DNA of 64,000 nt from Denitratisoma sp. DHT3 (GTDB lineage: Bacteria > Pseudomonadota > Gammaproteobacteria > Burkholderiales > Rhodocyclaceae): the NCBI RefSeq assembly GCF_007833355.1, contig NZ_CP020914.1:1970047-2034046 (forward strand), in the 5' to 3' direction. Below, piece by piece: positions 31,754-41,043 of this stretch (within the stretch, counting starts at the first letter, position 1; the number at the start of each line of letters is the position of its first letter). A program made the translations under genes and the position numbers. The notes beneath the pieces were generated by a model. It saw only the letters and a program-made list of their open reading frames with translations. It did not search any database and was not told the origin of the DNA.

Positions 31754-32606
31754 ATCGAACCCCGCGCCAAATAAGACAACAGCATTGTACGTGGTGGCGA
31801 CGCCCCTGGGAAACCTGGGCGACATCACCCTGCGCGCCGTGGACATCCTGAAACAGGCGGACCTCATCGCCTGCGAGGACACGCGCCATGCCCGGCGCCT
31901 GCTCGACCACTACGGCATCCGGACGCCGACCCTCGCCGTGCATGAGCACAACGAACGGGAGGCGGGCGAAAAACTGGTCGCCCGGCTGCGCCAGGGCCAG
32001 AGTGTGGCGCTGATTTCCGACGCCGGCACGCCGGCCGTCTCCGACCCCGGCGCCCGGGTCGTGGCGGCGGTGCAGGCGGCGGGGTTTCCAGTCGTCCCGC
32101 TGCCCGGCGCCAACGCTGCCATCGCGGCCCTGTCCGCCTCCGGCCTCGCCGATGAACATTTCCTGTTCGTCGGCTTCCTGCCGCCCAAGCCCGGCCCGCG
32201 GCGCACCCAGATCGCCGCCTTGGCCGCCGTTCCCGCCGCCCTGGTGTTCTACGAGGCGCCGCACCGGGTGGAGGAGACCGTCGCCGACCTGGTCGCGCTG
32301 CTGGAGCCGGGACGGGAACTGGTGGTGGCACGGGAACTGACCAAGCTCTTCGAACAGATCGTACGCCTGCCCCTGGCCGAGGCGCCGGCCTGGTTCGCCG
32401 CCGACGACAACCGTCGCCGCGGCGAATTCGTGCTGATCGTTTCCGCCCCGCCGCCGCGCACAGGACTGGACGACGAAGCCGAGCGCGTACTGAAGCTGCT
32501 GCTGGCGGAACTGCCGGTGAAGCAGGCGGCCAAGCTGGCGGCGGCGATCACCGGCCAGGGCAGGAACGCGCTGTACCAGCGGGCGCTGGAACTCAAAGAC
32601 CTATAA
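31743..32606 (+). CDS. rsmI: 16S rRNA 2'-O-ribose C1402 methyltransferase
   Basis: SAM-dependent tetrapyrrole-methylase-fold enzyme of 287 residues that methylates the ribose of C1402 in 16S rRNA. Motifs: YVVATPLGNLGDITLRAV at the N-terminus, CEDTRHARRLL, ALISDAGTPAVSDPG, PLPGANAAIAALSASG, EAPHRVEET and ARELTKLFEQI. The ATG at 31743 is used since the open frame upstream is antisense to yraN. Followed 9 bases later by pyrC. Confidence 0.95.
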   Translation: MSDISNPAPNKTTALYVVATPLGNLGDITLRAVDILKQADLIACEDTRHARRLLDHYGIRTPTLAVHEHNEREAGEKLVARLRQGQSVALISDAGTPAVSDPGARVVAAVQAAGFPVVPLPGANAAIAALSASGLADEHFLFVGFLPPKPGPRRTQIAALAAVPAALVFYEAPHRVEETVADLVALLEPGRELVVARELTKLFEQIVRLPLAEAPAWFAADDNRRRGEFVLIVSAPPPRTGLDDEAERVLKLLLAELPVKQAAKLAAAITGQGRNALYQRALELKDL

Positions 32607-32615
32607 TCGGACACC

Positions 32616-33659
32616 ATGAAAACCCTCACGATCACCCGCCCCGACGACTGGCATCTGCACTTGCGCGACGGCGACGCCCTCCAGGCCGTCCTGCCCGACA
32701 CCGCCAGGCGCTTCGCCCGCGCCATCATCATGCCCAACCTGAGGCCGCCGGTGACCACCGTGGCCCAGGCCGGCGCCTACCGGGAGCGCATCCTGGCCGC
32801 GCTGCCCGCCGGCCTAGTCTTCGAGCCGCTGATGACGCTGTATCTGACCGACAATACGCCGCCAGCCGAGATCGATGCCGCCCGCGCCAGCGGCATCGTC
32901 CATGCCGTGAAGCTCTATCCGGCCGGGGCCACCACCAACTCCGACGCCGGCGTGACCGACCTGGCCAGGTGCCGCGCCGCCCTCGCCCGCATGGAAGCGC
33001 TGGGCATGCCGCTGCTGGTGCATGGCGAGGCGACCGACCCGGCGGTGGACGTCTTCGACCGCGAGGCGGTGTTCATCGACACCGTGCTCTCGCCGCTGCT
33101 GCGGGACTTCCCCGCCCTCAAGGTGGTGCTGGAGCACGTCACCACCCGCGAAGGCGTCCAGTTCGTCGCCGCGGCGGGGCGCAACGTGGCGGCGACGATC
33201 ACCGCCCACCACCTGCTGCTCAACCGCAATGCGCTCTTCGCCGGCGGCATCCGCCCCCACCATTACTGCCTGCCGGTGCTGAAACGGGAGGCCCACCGCC
33301 AGGCGCTGGTGGCGGCCGCGGCCTCGGGCAATCCGAAATTCTTCCTCGGCACCGATTCGGCGCCCCACGCCAGAAGCACCAAGGAAACATCCTGCGGTTG
33401 CGCCGGCTGCTACACCGCCCATGCCGGCATCGAGCTCTATGCCGAGGCTTTCGAGGCGGCGGGCACCCTGGACAAGCTGGAAGCCTTCGCCAGCTTCCAT
33501 GGCCCCGACTTCTACGGCCTGCCGCGCAACCGCGAACGCATCACCCTCGTCGCGGAACCCTGGCCAGTGGCGGCGAGCCAGCCGATGCTGACGAATGACC
33601 CCCTGGTGCCGCTGCGGGCGGGGGAGACCGTGGCCTGGAAACTGGTGGACGAAAAATGA
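32616..33659 (+). CDS. pyrC: Dihydroorotase (class II)
   Basis: Zinc enzyme of 347 residues in pyrimidine synthesis, closing carbamoyl aspartate to dihydroorotate. The metal motif [10 protein letters not shown] (residues about 10-19), the carboxylated lysine in [15 protein letters not shown], the histidines in VHGEAT and LEHVTTREG, and the catalytic loop [13 protein letters not shown] are all present. It is the short E. coli-like type. Its stop overlaps the next gene by 4 bases. Confidence 0.97.
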   Translation: MKTLTITRPDDWHLHLRDGDALQAVLPDTARRFARAIIMPNLRPPVTTVAQAGAYRERILAALPAGLVFEPLMTLYLTDNTPPAEIDAARASGIVHAVKLYPAGATTNSDAGVTDLARCRAALARMEALGMPLLVHGEATDPAVDVFDREAVFIDTVLSPLLRDFPALKVVLEHVTTREGVQFVAAAGRNVAATITAHHLLLNRNALFAGGIRPHHYCLPVLKREAHRQALVAAAASGNPKFFLGTDSAPHARSTKETSCGCAGCYTAHAGIELYAEAFEAAGTLDKLEAFASFHGPDFYGLPRNRERITLVAEPWPVAASQPMLTNDPLVPLRAGETVAWKLVDEK

Positions 33660-34084
33660 AATCACCGACCCGCCTCGTCTTCTCCTGTCTGCTGGCGCTG
33701 CTCCTGACCGGCTGCGACGCCGACTCGGCCTCCTACCTGATCGACGGCAATCGCGACCATTCCCTGTCCGTGCTGCGTGACAAGCCCTGGCCCTGGAGCG
33801 ACTGGGAGGTGTCCCTGGTGGTGACGCGGCTGCCCGAGTGCATGCGCCGCCATCGCCTGAAGAATGCGCCGGCCGACGGCAACTTCAAGCTGGAGCTGTA
33901 TGAATCCCTCGAAGGCGGCTTCATCCTGCACCAGGGCAAGCGCTGGTACGTCACGGAGACCGGCAAGTGTGCGTTCCAGGCATTCAAGGAGCCGCCGCCG
34001 GAGCCGGGTCTGCCGCTCGGCACTTTCGACGAAAAGGACGGCAGCCTGAAATTCAGGGCCGCCGTGAACAAGCCGGGGGCCTGA
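33656..34084 (+). CDS. Small lipoprotein of unknown function
   Basis: Protein of 142 residues with a lipoprotein signal (LALLLTGC, lipidated Cys20), followed by a short alpha/beta domain with two further Cys (about residues 62 and 107) that could pair. No family was recognised with confidence; similar small lipoproteins occur after pyrC in related bacteria. The ATGA overlap with pyrC implies translational coupling. The C-terminus is proline-rich ([11 protein letters not shown]). Confidence 0.7.
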   Translation: MKSPTRLVFSCLLALLLTGCDADSASYLIDGNRDHSLSVLRDKPWPWSDWEVSLVVTRLPECMRRHRLKNAPADGNFKLELYESLEGGFILHQGKRWYVTETGKCAFQAFKEPPPEPGLPLGTFDEKDGSLKFRAAVNKPGA

Positions 34085-34149
34085 ACGCCCAAACCGCATC
34101 CGCTGCGTGCGCACGCAGCGTCCGTCCCCGTTTTTCCGCGGAGCTTTCC

Positions 34150-34776
34150 ATGCAGTTGACCCCGGCCCAGCAGGCCTATCACGAACTCGCCCTGTCCCTT
34201 TGCGAAACCCTGACGCATCTGCGCCGGCTGAATGCCGACGCCGAGGCGGTCCAGGCGCTGACCGCCGCCATCGCCAGGCTGAACCAGGACATGGCGCGGC
34301 AGCGCGGCGACCGGCCCATGCTGCCGGCCTATCAGCCGCGCGACCTGAGCGGCGGCATCGAATGGCTGATGCCCTACAGCCCGGTCAGCGGCCCCTGCAA
34401 TCCGGTGGCGCCGCGCCTGCATTTCCTCCGCGAGCCGGGGCGTCTCCTGGCCGACGTCCGCTTCGACTGCATCCACGAAGGGCCGCCGGGCACGGTCCAC
34501 GGCGGCGTGCTGGCCGCGGTCTATGACCAGTTGTTCGCCAATGCCAACCTGCTCAACAAGACCGGCGGCTTCACGGCCTCCCTCACCATCGACTTTCAAC
34601 GGCCGACGCTGCTCGACGAGACCGTCCGCTTCGCCTGCTGGATCGAGGAAGTGGCCGGACGCAAGGTCAACATCCAGGGCGAGTGCCGGAATGGACGGGA
34701 CGAGCTGCTGACGACCGCGCGGGCGCTGTTCATCCATGCGCCCGGCGTGGTCGACGATCCGGATTTCAGGATTTGA
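34150..34776 (+). CDS. PaaI-family hotdog thioesterase
   Basis: Protein of 208 residues. The N-terminal 60 residues are helical; the hotdog domain spans about 80-200 with the signature GTVHGGVLAAVYDQLFANANL (catalytic HGG and acidic residue) and LTIDFQRPTLLDE. Expected to hydrolyse an acyl-CoA; the acyl group is unknown. It is preceded by a 65-base gap after the lipoprotein gene and immediately followed by the rnpB promoter. Confidence 0.8.
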   Translation: MQLTPAQQAYHELALSLCETLTHLRRLNADAEAVQALTAAIARLNQDMARQRGDRPMLPAYQPRDLSGGIEWLMPYSPVSGPCNPVAPRLHFLREPGRLLADVRFDCIHEGPPGTVHGGVLAAVYDQLFANANLLNKTGGFTASLTIDFQRPTLLDETVRFACWIEEVAGRKVNIQGECRNGRDELLTTARALFIHAPGVVDDPDFRI

Positions 34777-34799
34777 CGCCTCCCCTGGCGGGGCTGACG

Positions 34800-34805
34800 T
34801 ACAAT
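34800..34805 (+). promoter_or_regulatory. -10 element of rnpB
   Basis: TACAAT at 34800-34805 lies 6 bases before the first paired base of RNase P RNA (34812). TTGACG at 34773-34778 is the nearest -35-like hexamer, but the 21-base spacing is too long, so the -35 is unresolved. Confidence 0.5.
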
Positions 34806-34811
34806 CCGTCC

Positions 34812-35182
34812 GGGAAGTTCGCTAGGCAGCCGCTGTGAGCGCAAGCTCATGGAGGAAAGTCCGGGCCCCATAGAGCAGGATGCCGGCTAACGGCCGGGCG
34901 CAGCAAGCCTCGCAAGAGGCCCAAGGCGACGAACAGGGCAACAGAAAACATACCGCCGATGGCTCCGCAAGGAGATCAGGCAAGGGCGAACCGGTGGGGT
35001 AAGAGCCCACCGCGGACGTGGCGACACGGACGGCACGGCAACCTCCATCCGGGGCAAGGCCAAATAGGGGAGCGATAGCGTGGCTCGCGCTGCTCCCGGG
35101 TAGGCTGCTAGAGCCTGCCGGTAACGGCAGGCCCAGAGGAATGGCTGCCCACGACAGAACCCGGCTTATCGGCGAACTTCCC
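34812..35182 (+). ncRNA. rnpB: RNase P RNA, class A
   Basis: Catalytic RNA that removes 5' leaders from tRNA precursors. The closing P1 helix pairs GGGAAGTTCGC (34812-34822) with GCGAACTTCCC (35172-35182). Conserved elements are present: the P4/CR-I segment GAGGAAAGTCCGGGC near 34851, the CR-IV ACAGAAAACATACCG near 34940, the GGTAAGAGCCCACCGC region near 34997, and the final CCAGAGGAATGGCTGCCC. About 371 bases, a normal size. A short T-run follows (35185-35189). Confidence 0.97.
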
Positions 35183-35193
35183 AATTTTTCAAT

Positions 35194-35332
35194 CCCCCCC
35201 CTTCGCCCCCCTCCGGGGGGTTCGATACGGCTCGCTGCGCTCGGATGTTTGGGGGGCTTCGTAGCGGCACCGATGGCATTGCGGCTTTGCCGCGTGCCGC
35301 TTTTCCTTGCGGCGGCGCGGCGGAAAAGCTTC
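35194..35332 (+). repeat. Dispersed ~140-bp extragenic repeat, copy C
   Basis: Third copy of the family at 7551-7694 (inverted) and 18073-18213. It has the CGCCCCCCTCCGGGGGG hairpin, GGCTCGCTGCGCTCGG, and the GCTTTTCC...GGAAAAGC inverted repeat. It lies after rnpB and before the 3' end of the convergent phosphodiesterase gene. A decayed partial copy follows. Confidence 0.85.
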
Positions 35333-35382
35333 ATCGAGGAAGCACGGATGTTCTGACCTGCTCCGAAACGAGGAGGATTTTC

Positions 35383-35429
35383 GCCGTGTCCGCCGTGGTT
35401 TCCCTTGGGGCCGTCCGGCGGAAAAGCTC
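35383..35429 (+). repeat. Partial copy of the dispersed repeat
   Basis: GCCGTGTCCGCCGTGG, then TTTCCCTTGGGGCCGTCC and GGCGGAAAAGCTC correspond to the right third of the repeat family. The left part is missing. The rest of 35183-35473 holds no gene that I can support. Confidence 0.6.
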
Positions 35430-35473
35430 CATTTTCACGCTAAGAACCGCGCTGCACGCCGAGGTTTCAAGGT

Positions 35474-38350
35474 TCAGCCGATGGTCGTCCGATGGCCGCC
35501 GCGGTCGCCGGAAGCGGCGGCTTCGTTGAGCCAGCGCGCCTCCCAGACTTCGGCGGGCTGCGGCCTGCCGTACAAATATCCTTGATGGATCACGCTGGCG
35601 CGGGCATTGAGGAAGGCGGCCTGCTCCTCGGTCTCCACCCCTTCGGCCACCACCTTGAGGTGCATGTGCCGGGCCACCGCGAGAATGGTTTCCACCAGGG
35701 CCTCATCGTCGGGATCGTTCGGGGCGTCCTGGACGAAGCTCTTGTCGATCTTCAATTCGTGGATCGGCAGCCGCTTCAGATAGGCCAGCGACGAGTAGCC
35801 GGTACCGAAGTCATCCACCGAGAAATGAATGCCCAGGGCCGCCAGTTCGCTCATCTTGGTCACCACGTCGCTCACGTTGTCGATCACCAGGCCCTCAGTC
35901 ACTTCCAGAGTCAGGCGCGTGGGATCGGCGCCGGTGTCGGTCAGCAACTCCCTGACCCAGGGTACGAAACCGGCCTGACGGAAATGGCGGGGAGAAAGAT
36001 TGACCGAAAGACGCAGGGTGAATCCGGCCGACTCGTGCCGAGCCATCAGGCGGCAGGCCTCCCTCAGCACCCAGGCGCCCAGTTCCACGATCAGATCCGA
36101 TTCCTCGGCGATGGGAACGAACACACTCGGCGGCAGCAGGCCCCGCTGCGGGTGCTGCCAGCGCACCAGAGCCTCTGCACCGGCAAGGCGGCCCTGGGCA
36201 TCGACCTGGGGTTGCAGATAGAGCCGCAGTTCGCCGGCCGGAATGCCACGTCGCAGTTCGGCCTCGATGGCGAATCGCTGCTGGGCGAACTCGCCCATGG
36301 CGGTCTCGAAGAAGGCGCTCTGATTGCCGCCGGCGTCCTTGGCGCGGTGCAGCGCGGTGTCCGCCCGCCGCAGTACGGCCTCCGGCGTATCCTCGCCGCT
36401 CTCCGGGAACAAGGTGACGCCGAAACTGGCGGTGACGGTCACTGCTTCACCGGCGATGTCGAACGGTTCCCGCAGGGCGGCATGAATTTTTTCCGCCACC
36501 GCCAGCGCCTGCCGCGAGCCCTGGGCCGGATGGCTGCCCATGTCCTGCAGCAGCAACGCGAATTCGTCCGCCGCCACGCGGGCCAGGGTATCCCCGTCGC
36601 GGATCAATCCTTGCAGCCGCCGTGCCAGCGCCTGCAGCAGACTGTCGCCAAGGCTCATGCCACGCGCGTCATTGATGTTCTTGAAACGGTCGATGTCGAG
36701 CAGCAGCAGGGTTTCCTGCCAGTGTTGGCGACGACCGGCGGCCATGACCTGAGTCATGCGGTCCATCAACAGGCTGCGATTGGGCAGGCCGGTCAGGGCA
36801 TCGTAGTAGGCCAGGCGATGGATCCGCTCCTCGGACTGCTTGCGCTCGGTGACATCCTGCACCGTGCCCTGGACCATCGAAGGCGTGCCGTCCGCGGCAT
36901 ACCGTATCTCGCCGCGCTCATGGACGTGTTTCACACGGCCGTCGGCCAGCAGCAAGCGATGAATGATTTCGTAGGCGCTGCCGTTCTTGAGGCAGTCCGA
37001 GAAAACCTCGTCCACCCTCTGCCGGTCCTCCGGATGGACGGCATCGAGGAATCCCTGATAGGACGCTGAGAAGGTCGCCGGATCGATCTCGAAAATGCGA
37101 TAGATCTCGTCCGACCATTCGAGATGGTTGCTGCGCAGATCCAGGGTCCAACTGCCCAGCATGGCGATGCGCTGCGCCTCGTTGAGCCGGTCGAGGCTGG
37201 CCCGGATGCGCTCGTCCGCCCGCTTGGCGGCAGTGATGTCGCGGCCGATGCCGAGAACGCCGATCACCTGGCCCTCGGCGTCCACCATTGGCGTCTTCGT
37301 GGTGAGCAGCCACTCCCGATGGCCGTCGGTGGCGAAAGTGACCTCCTCCTCGTTGGCCAGCGGTCGGCCGGCGGCAAGAGCCGCCGCGTCGTGCTCGCGG
37401 AAGAAATCGGCTGACTCTCGTGTGACGAAATCGTAATCGGTCTTGCCGACGATCTCCGTTTCCGACTTGCCGAAGAAGCTCTCGAAACGAGGGTTGCTGA
37501 GCAGATAGACGCCGTCGCGATCCTTCAGCCAGACCAGGTCGGGGATGTTCTGAATCAGGGCCTTGAGGAAACCGCGCCCCCGCGCCAGGTCGGTCTGGGA
37601 ATCGGCGAGCGCCTGGCGCTGCTCATCCAGGGCGGCAAGCATGCGGTTGAACTCCGTCGCCAGTCTGGCGACCTCGTCCTCGCCCGGCACGGTCACCCGC
37701 TGTTCGGTCTGGCCCATGCGCACCCGATCCATCACCGTCTGCATGGCGCGCAGGCGGCGGGTCAGGCCGTTGCCCAGGGCCAAGGCCAGCAAGGCGCCGA
37801 TGGCGATCGCCGCGACGGCATAGAGCATGCCCTCCCTGGCGATCGCCTCGAGCTTGGCGTGGGTGCTCTGCTGGCCGATCCCCACCCTCACCCAACCAAT
37901 GGTGCGGCCGGCCAGGATCACCGGCGCAAAACTATCCACCAGTTCCAGGCGCCGGCTCAGCACCCTCACGCCAGTCCCCTGCCGGGGCAAATCACGGACG
38001 AACTGGCCGATCCGGGCGAGATCGGTATGGACCACCACCCGGCCCTGCTGGTCGAGAACCATGGCGAAGGCCAGATCGGGGAAGCGCCGCTGGGCATCGA
38101 TGAGATCTTGCAAACCGGCGATATCCATGGCCCCCAGCCAGTCAGCCGAGCTCACGGCCAGGCTGCGTACCAGCGTGGTGCTGTTTTCGACCTGGTGCGC
38201 CAACAGCATCTCCCTCTGACGCTGGGTGAGATCGATGACGAAGATGGTCATCATCGTGGCATGGACCAGCGCCACGCTCAGGATCAACTTGCGGCGCACG
38301 GAGCCGAGCAGACATGTGCGCAGGGATCGCAGTGGAGCGGACAGTTTCAT
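35474..38350 (-). CDS. Membrane sensor c-di-GMP phosphodiesterase (HAMP-PAS-PAS-degenerate GGDEF-EAL)
   Basis: Protein of 958 residues. Two membrane helices (about 21-40 and 175-197) flank a periplasmic sensor of about 130 residues; then HAMP (about 198-250), two PAS domains (about 265-385 and 395-505), GGDEF (about 510-680) and EAL (about 695-945). The cyclase signature is degenerate (AADEF near 590), while the EAL domain keeps AEALVRW near 725, LEVTEG, DDFGTGYSS near 845 and AEGVET. Net activity is therefore probably c-di-GMP hydrolysis. Its start overlaps the stop of the upstream periplasmic-binding-protein gene by 4 bases. Confidence 0.92.
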   Translation of the reverse strand: MKLSAPLRSLRTCLLGSVRRKLILSVALVHATMMTIFVIDLTQRQREMLLAHQVENSTTLVRSLAVSSADWLGAMDIAGLQDLIDAQRRFPDLAFAMVLDQQGRVVVHTDLARIGQFVRDLPRQGTGVRVLSRRLELVDSFAPVILAGRTIGWVRVGIGQQSTHAKLEAIAREGMLYAVAAIAIGALLALALGNGLTRRLRAMQTVMDRVRMGQTEQRVTVPGEDEVARLATEFNRMLAALDEQRQALADSQTDLARGRGFLKALIQNIPDLVWLKDRDGVYLLSNPRFESFFGKSETEIVGKTDYDFVTRESADFFREHDAAALAAGRPLANEEEVTFATDGHREWLLTTKTPMVDAEGQVIGVLGIGRDITAAKRADERIRASLDRLNEAQRIAMLGSWTLDLRSNHLEWSDEIYRIFEIDPATFSASYQGFLDAVHPEDRQRVDEVFSDCLKNGSAYEIIHRLLLADGRVKHVHERGEIRYAADGTPSMVQGTVQDVTERKQSEERIHRLAYYDALTGLPNRSLLMDRMTQVMAAGRRQHWQETLLLLDIDRFKNINDARGMSLGDSLLQALARRLQGLIRDGDTLARVAADEFALLLQDMGSHPAQGSRQALAVAEKIHAALREPFDIAGEAVTVTASFGVTLFPESGEDTPEAVLRRADTALHRAKDAGGNQSAFFETAMGEFAQQRFAIEAELRRGIPAGELRLYLQPQVDAQGRLAGAEALVRWQHPQRGLLPPSVFVPIAEESDLIVELGAWVLREACRLMARHESAGFTLRLSVNLSPRHFRQAGFVPWVRELLTDTGADPTRLTLEVTEGLVIDNVSDVVTKMSELAALGIHFSVDDFGTGYSSLAYLKRLPIHELKIDKSFVQDAPNDPDDEALVETILAVARHMHLKVVAEGVETEEQAAFLNARASVIHQGYLYGRPQPAEVWEARWLNEAAASGDRGGHRTTIG

Positions 38351-39273
38351 TTCGGCTCCACGGGACGGACCTGACGCTCGAAACGGGCGACATATTCCCG
38401 CACCACGTCGTAGCTGGAATCGTCGGCCGCATGAATGCGGGCAGTTTCCATGACCGCCAGAATTCCTCGTCCTTCGGGCGTTTCATGAAGCTTCAGCAGC
38501 AGTTGTGCAACCCGCTCCCGCACCGCCACGGGCACATCGTCCCGCGCCATCACCGAATTGTTGATCAAATGGGGAGTCTCCCAGATCACTTGCAGTGCCG
38601 CCGCCTCCTGCGGGTGGTTCTTCTGGAAAGCGCGCCAGGGTGGCGGCCAGGTGACGCCGGCGGCCGTGCGTCCCTGATAGGCATTCATGATCGACGACTC
38701 CTGGGAGCCGACGTAGCGGTTCTCGATATCGCGCATCACATCCACGCCCTGGCTGTGCAGCCAGGCCTGGGGCATGATGCAAGCCGCCAGCGCCGTTGCC
38801 GCCGGATAGCTCACCGCGCGGCCGCGCAGATCGGCGGGACGGCGGATACCGCTGTCGCGGCGGACGACGAAGATGCCCTTGAAGTCATCCGCATCCCCCG
38901 CCATGGCGAAAACATGAAACCCGGCTTTCATGGCCTCGAGGGTCTGCCAGGGATTCGGCAACAGGAACTCGGCGCTGCGCTCGCGGATTTTTTTCTCGAA
39001 ACTGGGATAGTCCCTGGACGCCACCAACAGGAAGTGGGCCTCGGGCATCTGCCGGTTCAGATATTCGACCAGCGGCTGATAGACCGCGAAGAGTTTCGAC
39101 GGGTTGTGCAAGGGGTGCACGGCCAGGCGGTAGCTGGGTCCCTGGCCGGGTTCCGGCCGTGGGTCATACACGGGGCCCGCCACCGGTGGCGCCTGGTCGC
39201 AACCGGCCAGCACCGCCATCGCCAAGGCAACCACGGCGGCGCGTAAACTGCGGCGCCCGACAGTGCCCTTCAC
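38347..39273 (-). CDS. PhnD-like periplasmic substrate-binding lipoprotein
   Basis: Protein of 308 residues with lipobox VLAGC (Cys25) and a type 2 periplasmic binding fold of the phosphate/phosphite/phosphonate (PhnD) family: LAVHPLHNPSKLFAVYQPLVEYLN, FLLPNPWQTLEAM, DLRGRAVSYPAATALAACIMP, and TPHLINNSVMARDDVP. There is no permease or ATPase gene nearby. Instead it is coupled (ATGA overlap) to a membrane phosphodiesterase, so it is probably a ligand sensor rather than a transporter part. Ligand unknown. Upstream, 39274-39568 is AT-rich and holds no gene. Confidence 0.87.
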   Translation of the reverse strand: MKGTVGRRSLRAAVVALAMAVLAGCDQAPPVAGPVYDPRPEPGQGPSYRLAVHPLHNPSKLFAVYQPLVEYLNRQMPEAHFLLVASRDYPSFEKKIRERSAEFLLPNPWQTLEAMKAGFHVFAMAGDADDFKGIFVVRRDSGIRRPADLRGRAVSYPAATALAACIMPQAWLHSQGVDVMRDIENRYVGSQESSIMNAYQGRTAAGVTWPPPWRAFQKNHPQEAAALQVIWETPHLINNSVMARDDVPVAVRERVAQLLLKLHETPEGRGILAVMETARIHAADDSSYDVVREYVARFERQVRPVEPK

Positions 39274-39568
39274 TGAGTCTCGCTCCGCATTCTATTCATC
39301 GCCCCATTCCATTACCCACCTTAGTAGAGTGGTAATTATCATTGGTCGCGGCGCCCGTTGTCGAGGGTGGCACGATGAGCCGGCAGCATTTTGCCGCAAC
39401 TCCGTCACGATCAGTGCGAAGTCGTCGTCCCCCACCGGCCAATTTCTCAAGCTTTACTTTCGAACCTGCGCAATACCCATTGATTTAATTAATTAATTTA
39501 ACCAACACCCATTGACATCCCAGCACACATAAGTCCTTGTTACACCAGAAAAAAACCTATAAATCCTC
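39274..39568. other. AT-rich non-coding region upstream of mraZ
   Basis: No gene seen. The stretch 39482-39501 (TTAATTAATTAATTTA-like) is unusually AT-rich for this genome and would be easily melted or bent. It must contain the minus-strand promoter of the PhnD-like gene and the upstream region of the mraZ promoter. Confidence 0.6.
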
Positions 39569-39597
39569 TTGACCGAGCCAATTCTTGCCCCTAAAGT
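39569..39597 (+). promoter_or_regulatory. Promoter of the dcw cluster (mraZ promoter)
   Basis: TTGACC (39569-39574) and TAAAGT (39592-39597) are separated by exactly 17 bases, a good sigma-70 match. It lies 59 bases upstream of the mraZ ATG and its -10 touches the first MraZ box. Confidence 0.75.
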
Positions 39598-39620
39598 GGT
39601 GAAAAGTGGGTAAAGGTGGG
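39596..39620 (+). promoter_or_regulatory. MraZ operator: three 10-bp-spaced GTGGG boxes
   Basis: GTGGT (39596-39600), GTGGG (39606-39610) and GTGGG (39616-39620) recur with an exact 10-base period, matching the TGGGN repeats with 5-base gaps bound by E. coli MraZ. Binding here would block RNA polymerase, so mraZ should repress its own cluster. Confidence 0.85.
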
Positions 39621-39655
39621 AAATCCTATGATTTCCCCTCGGGCTAGGGGTGGCG

Positions 39656-40102
39656 ATGTTTCAAGGGGCGATAGCGCTGAATCTTGACGCAAAGGGACGC
39701 ATGGCGATCCCGGCGCGGCATCGCGACGCCCTCGCCACCGAGGGTGGTCGCCTGGTGCTGACCGCCCATCCCCATCGCTGCCTGTTGCTCTACCCGGAGC
39801 CCGCCTGGGCGCCGATTCGCGACCGCATCCTGGCGGCGCCCAGTTTCGATCCTCGTTCCGCCGCCTTGAAGCGCGTCTTGGTGGGCAATGCCCGCGACGA
39901 GCAACTGGACGGCGCCGGCCGCCTGTTGATCGCCCCCGAGTTGCGGGCTCACGCGGCGCTGGAAAAGCAGATCTGGCTGGTGGGCATGGGCACCCACTTC
40001 GAAATCTGGAGCGACGCCGGCTGGCAGGGTCTGCCCGAGCTGGCCGCCGCCGCCCTGGCGGATGGCGCGCCGCCGCCGGGCTTCGAGGGTATTTCGTTGT
40101 GA
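39656..40102 (+). CDS. mraZ: Transcriptional regulator MraZ
   Basis: DNA-binding protein of 148 residues with two SpoVT/AbrB-like halves ([24 protein letters not shown] and the second at about 75-125, [12 protein letters not shown]). It forms a ring and binds the tandem boxes just upstream, repressing the division and cell-wall cluster. The ATG at 39656 fits the family N-terminus; a GTG two codons earlier (39650) is possible. Its last bases overlap the GTG start of rsmH. Confidence 0.96.
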   Translation: MFQGAIALNLDAKGRMAIPARHRDALATEGGRLVLTAHPHRCLLLYPEPAWAPIRDRILAAPSFDPRSAALKRVLVGNARDEQLDGAGRLLIAPELRAHAALEKQIWLVGMGTHFEIWSDAGWQGLPELAAAALADGAPPPGFEGISL

Positions 40103-41043
40103 ACGGCGGCCACGTCAGCGTGTTGCTGGCGGAGGCGGTAGCGGCGCTGGCGATCGAACCCGACGGGATCTACCTGGATGGCACTTTCGGCCGTGGCGGC
40201 CATAGCCGGGAAATCCTGGCCCGGCTGGGGCCGGCCGGCCGCCTGGTCGCCCTGGATCGGGACCCGGCGGCCATCGCCGCCGGACAAAAAATCGAGGATC
40301 CGCGCCTGAACCTGGTTCATGCCTGGTTTGGCGACCTGGGCCAGGTGCTGGACGAACTGGGCATCGCCCAGGTGGACGGCGTGCTGCTGGATCTGGGCGT
40401 TTCCAGTCCACAACTGGATGACGGCAGCCGGGGATTCAGTTTCCGGTTCGATGCGCCGCTGGACATGCGGATGGATACGACCCGAGGAGAAACCGCGGCG
40501 GAATGGCTGGCGCGGGCGAGTCAACGGGAAATAGAGGAGGTGCTGAGAGACTATGGCGAAGAACGGTTTGCTCATGCGATTGCAAAGGCGCTTGTTGCTG
40601 CTCGGAGCGAATGCGGTATTACAAGCACCGGACAACTTGCCGCGCTCGTGGAAAAAGCCGTGCGCACGCGGGAACCGGGCCAGCATCCGGCGACGCGCAG
40701 CTTCCAGGCTCTACGGATTCTCGTCAATCGCGAGCTTGAGGAACTGTCGCTGAGCCTGCCCCAGGCCCTGGCTCGACTGAAGCCCGGCGGCCGGCTGGTG
40801 GTGATCAGCTTCCACTCCCTGGAAGACCGCATCGTGAAGAACTTCCTGCGCGACCAGGCACGCCCGCCGCAGCCGCCCAAAGGCGTGCCGGTGCGGGCCG
40901 CCGACCTGCCGCCGCCGCGCCTGCGCCTGGTGGGCAAGCCGGTCCATGCCGGTGCCGAGGAGGTCGCCGCCAACCCCCGGGCCCGCAGCGCAGTGATGCG
41001 GGTCGGCGAGAAACTGGCGGCCGCCGGCGAAGGGCGTGGCTGA
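40099..41043 (+). CDS. rsmH: 16S rRNA m4C1402 methyltransferase
   Basis: SAM-dependent enzyme (MraW) of 314 residues methylating N4 of C1402 in 16S rRNA, the same nucleotide whose ribose is methylated by RsmI. Motifs: [53 protein letters not shown], and [15 protein letters not shown]. The GTG start overlaps the mraZ stop. ftsL starts at the stop codon. Confidence 0.97.
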   Translation: MNGGHVSVLLAEAVAALAIEPDGIYLDGTFGRGGHSREILARLGPAGRLVALDRDPAAIAAGQKIEDPRLNLVHAWFGDLGQVLDELGIAQVDGVLLDLGVSSPQLDDGSRGFSFRFDAPLDMRMDTTRGETAAEWLARASQREIEEVLRDYGEERFAHAIAKALVAARSECGITSTGQLAALVEKAVRTREPGQHPATRSFQALRILVNRELEELSLSLPQALARLKPGGRLVVISFHSLEDRIVKNFLRDQARPPQPPKGVPVRAADLPPPRLRLVGKPVHAGAEEVAANPRARSAVMRVGEKLAAAGEGRG

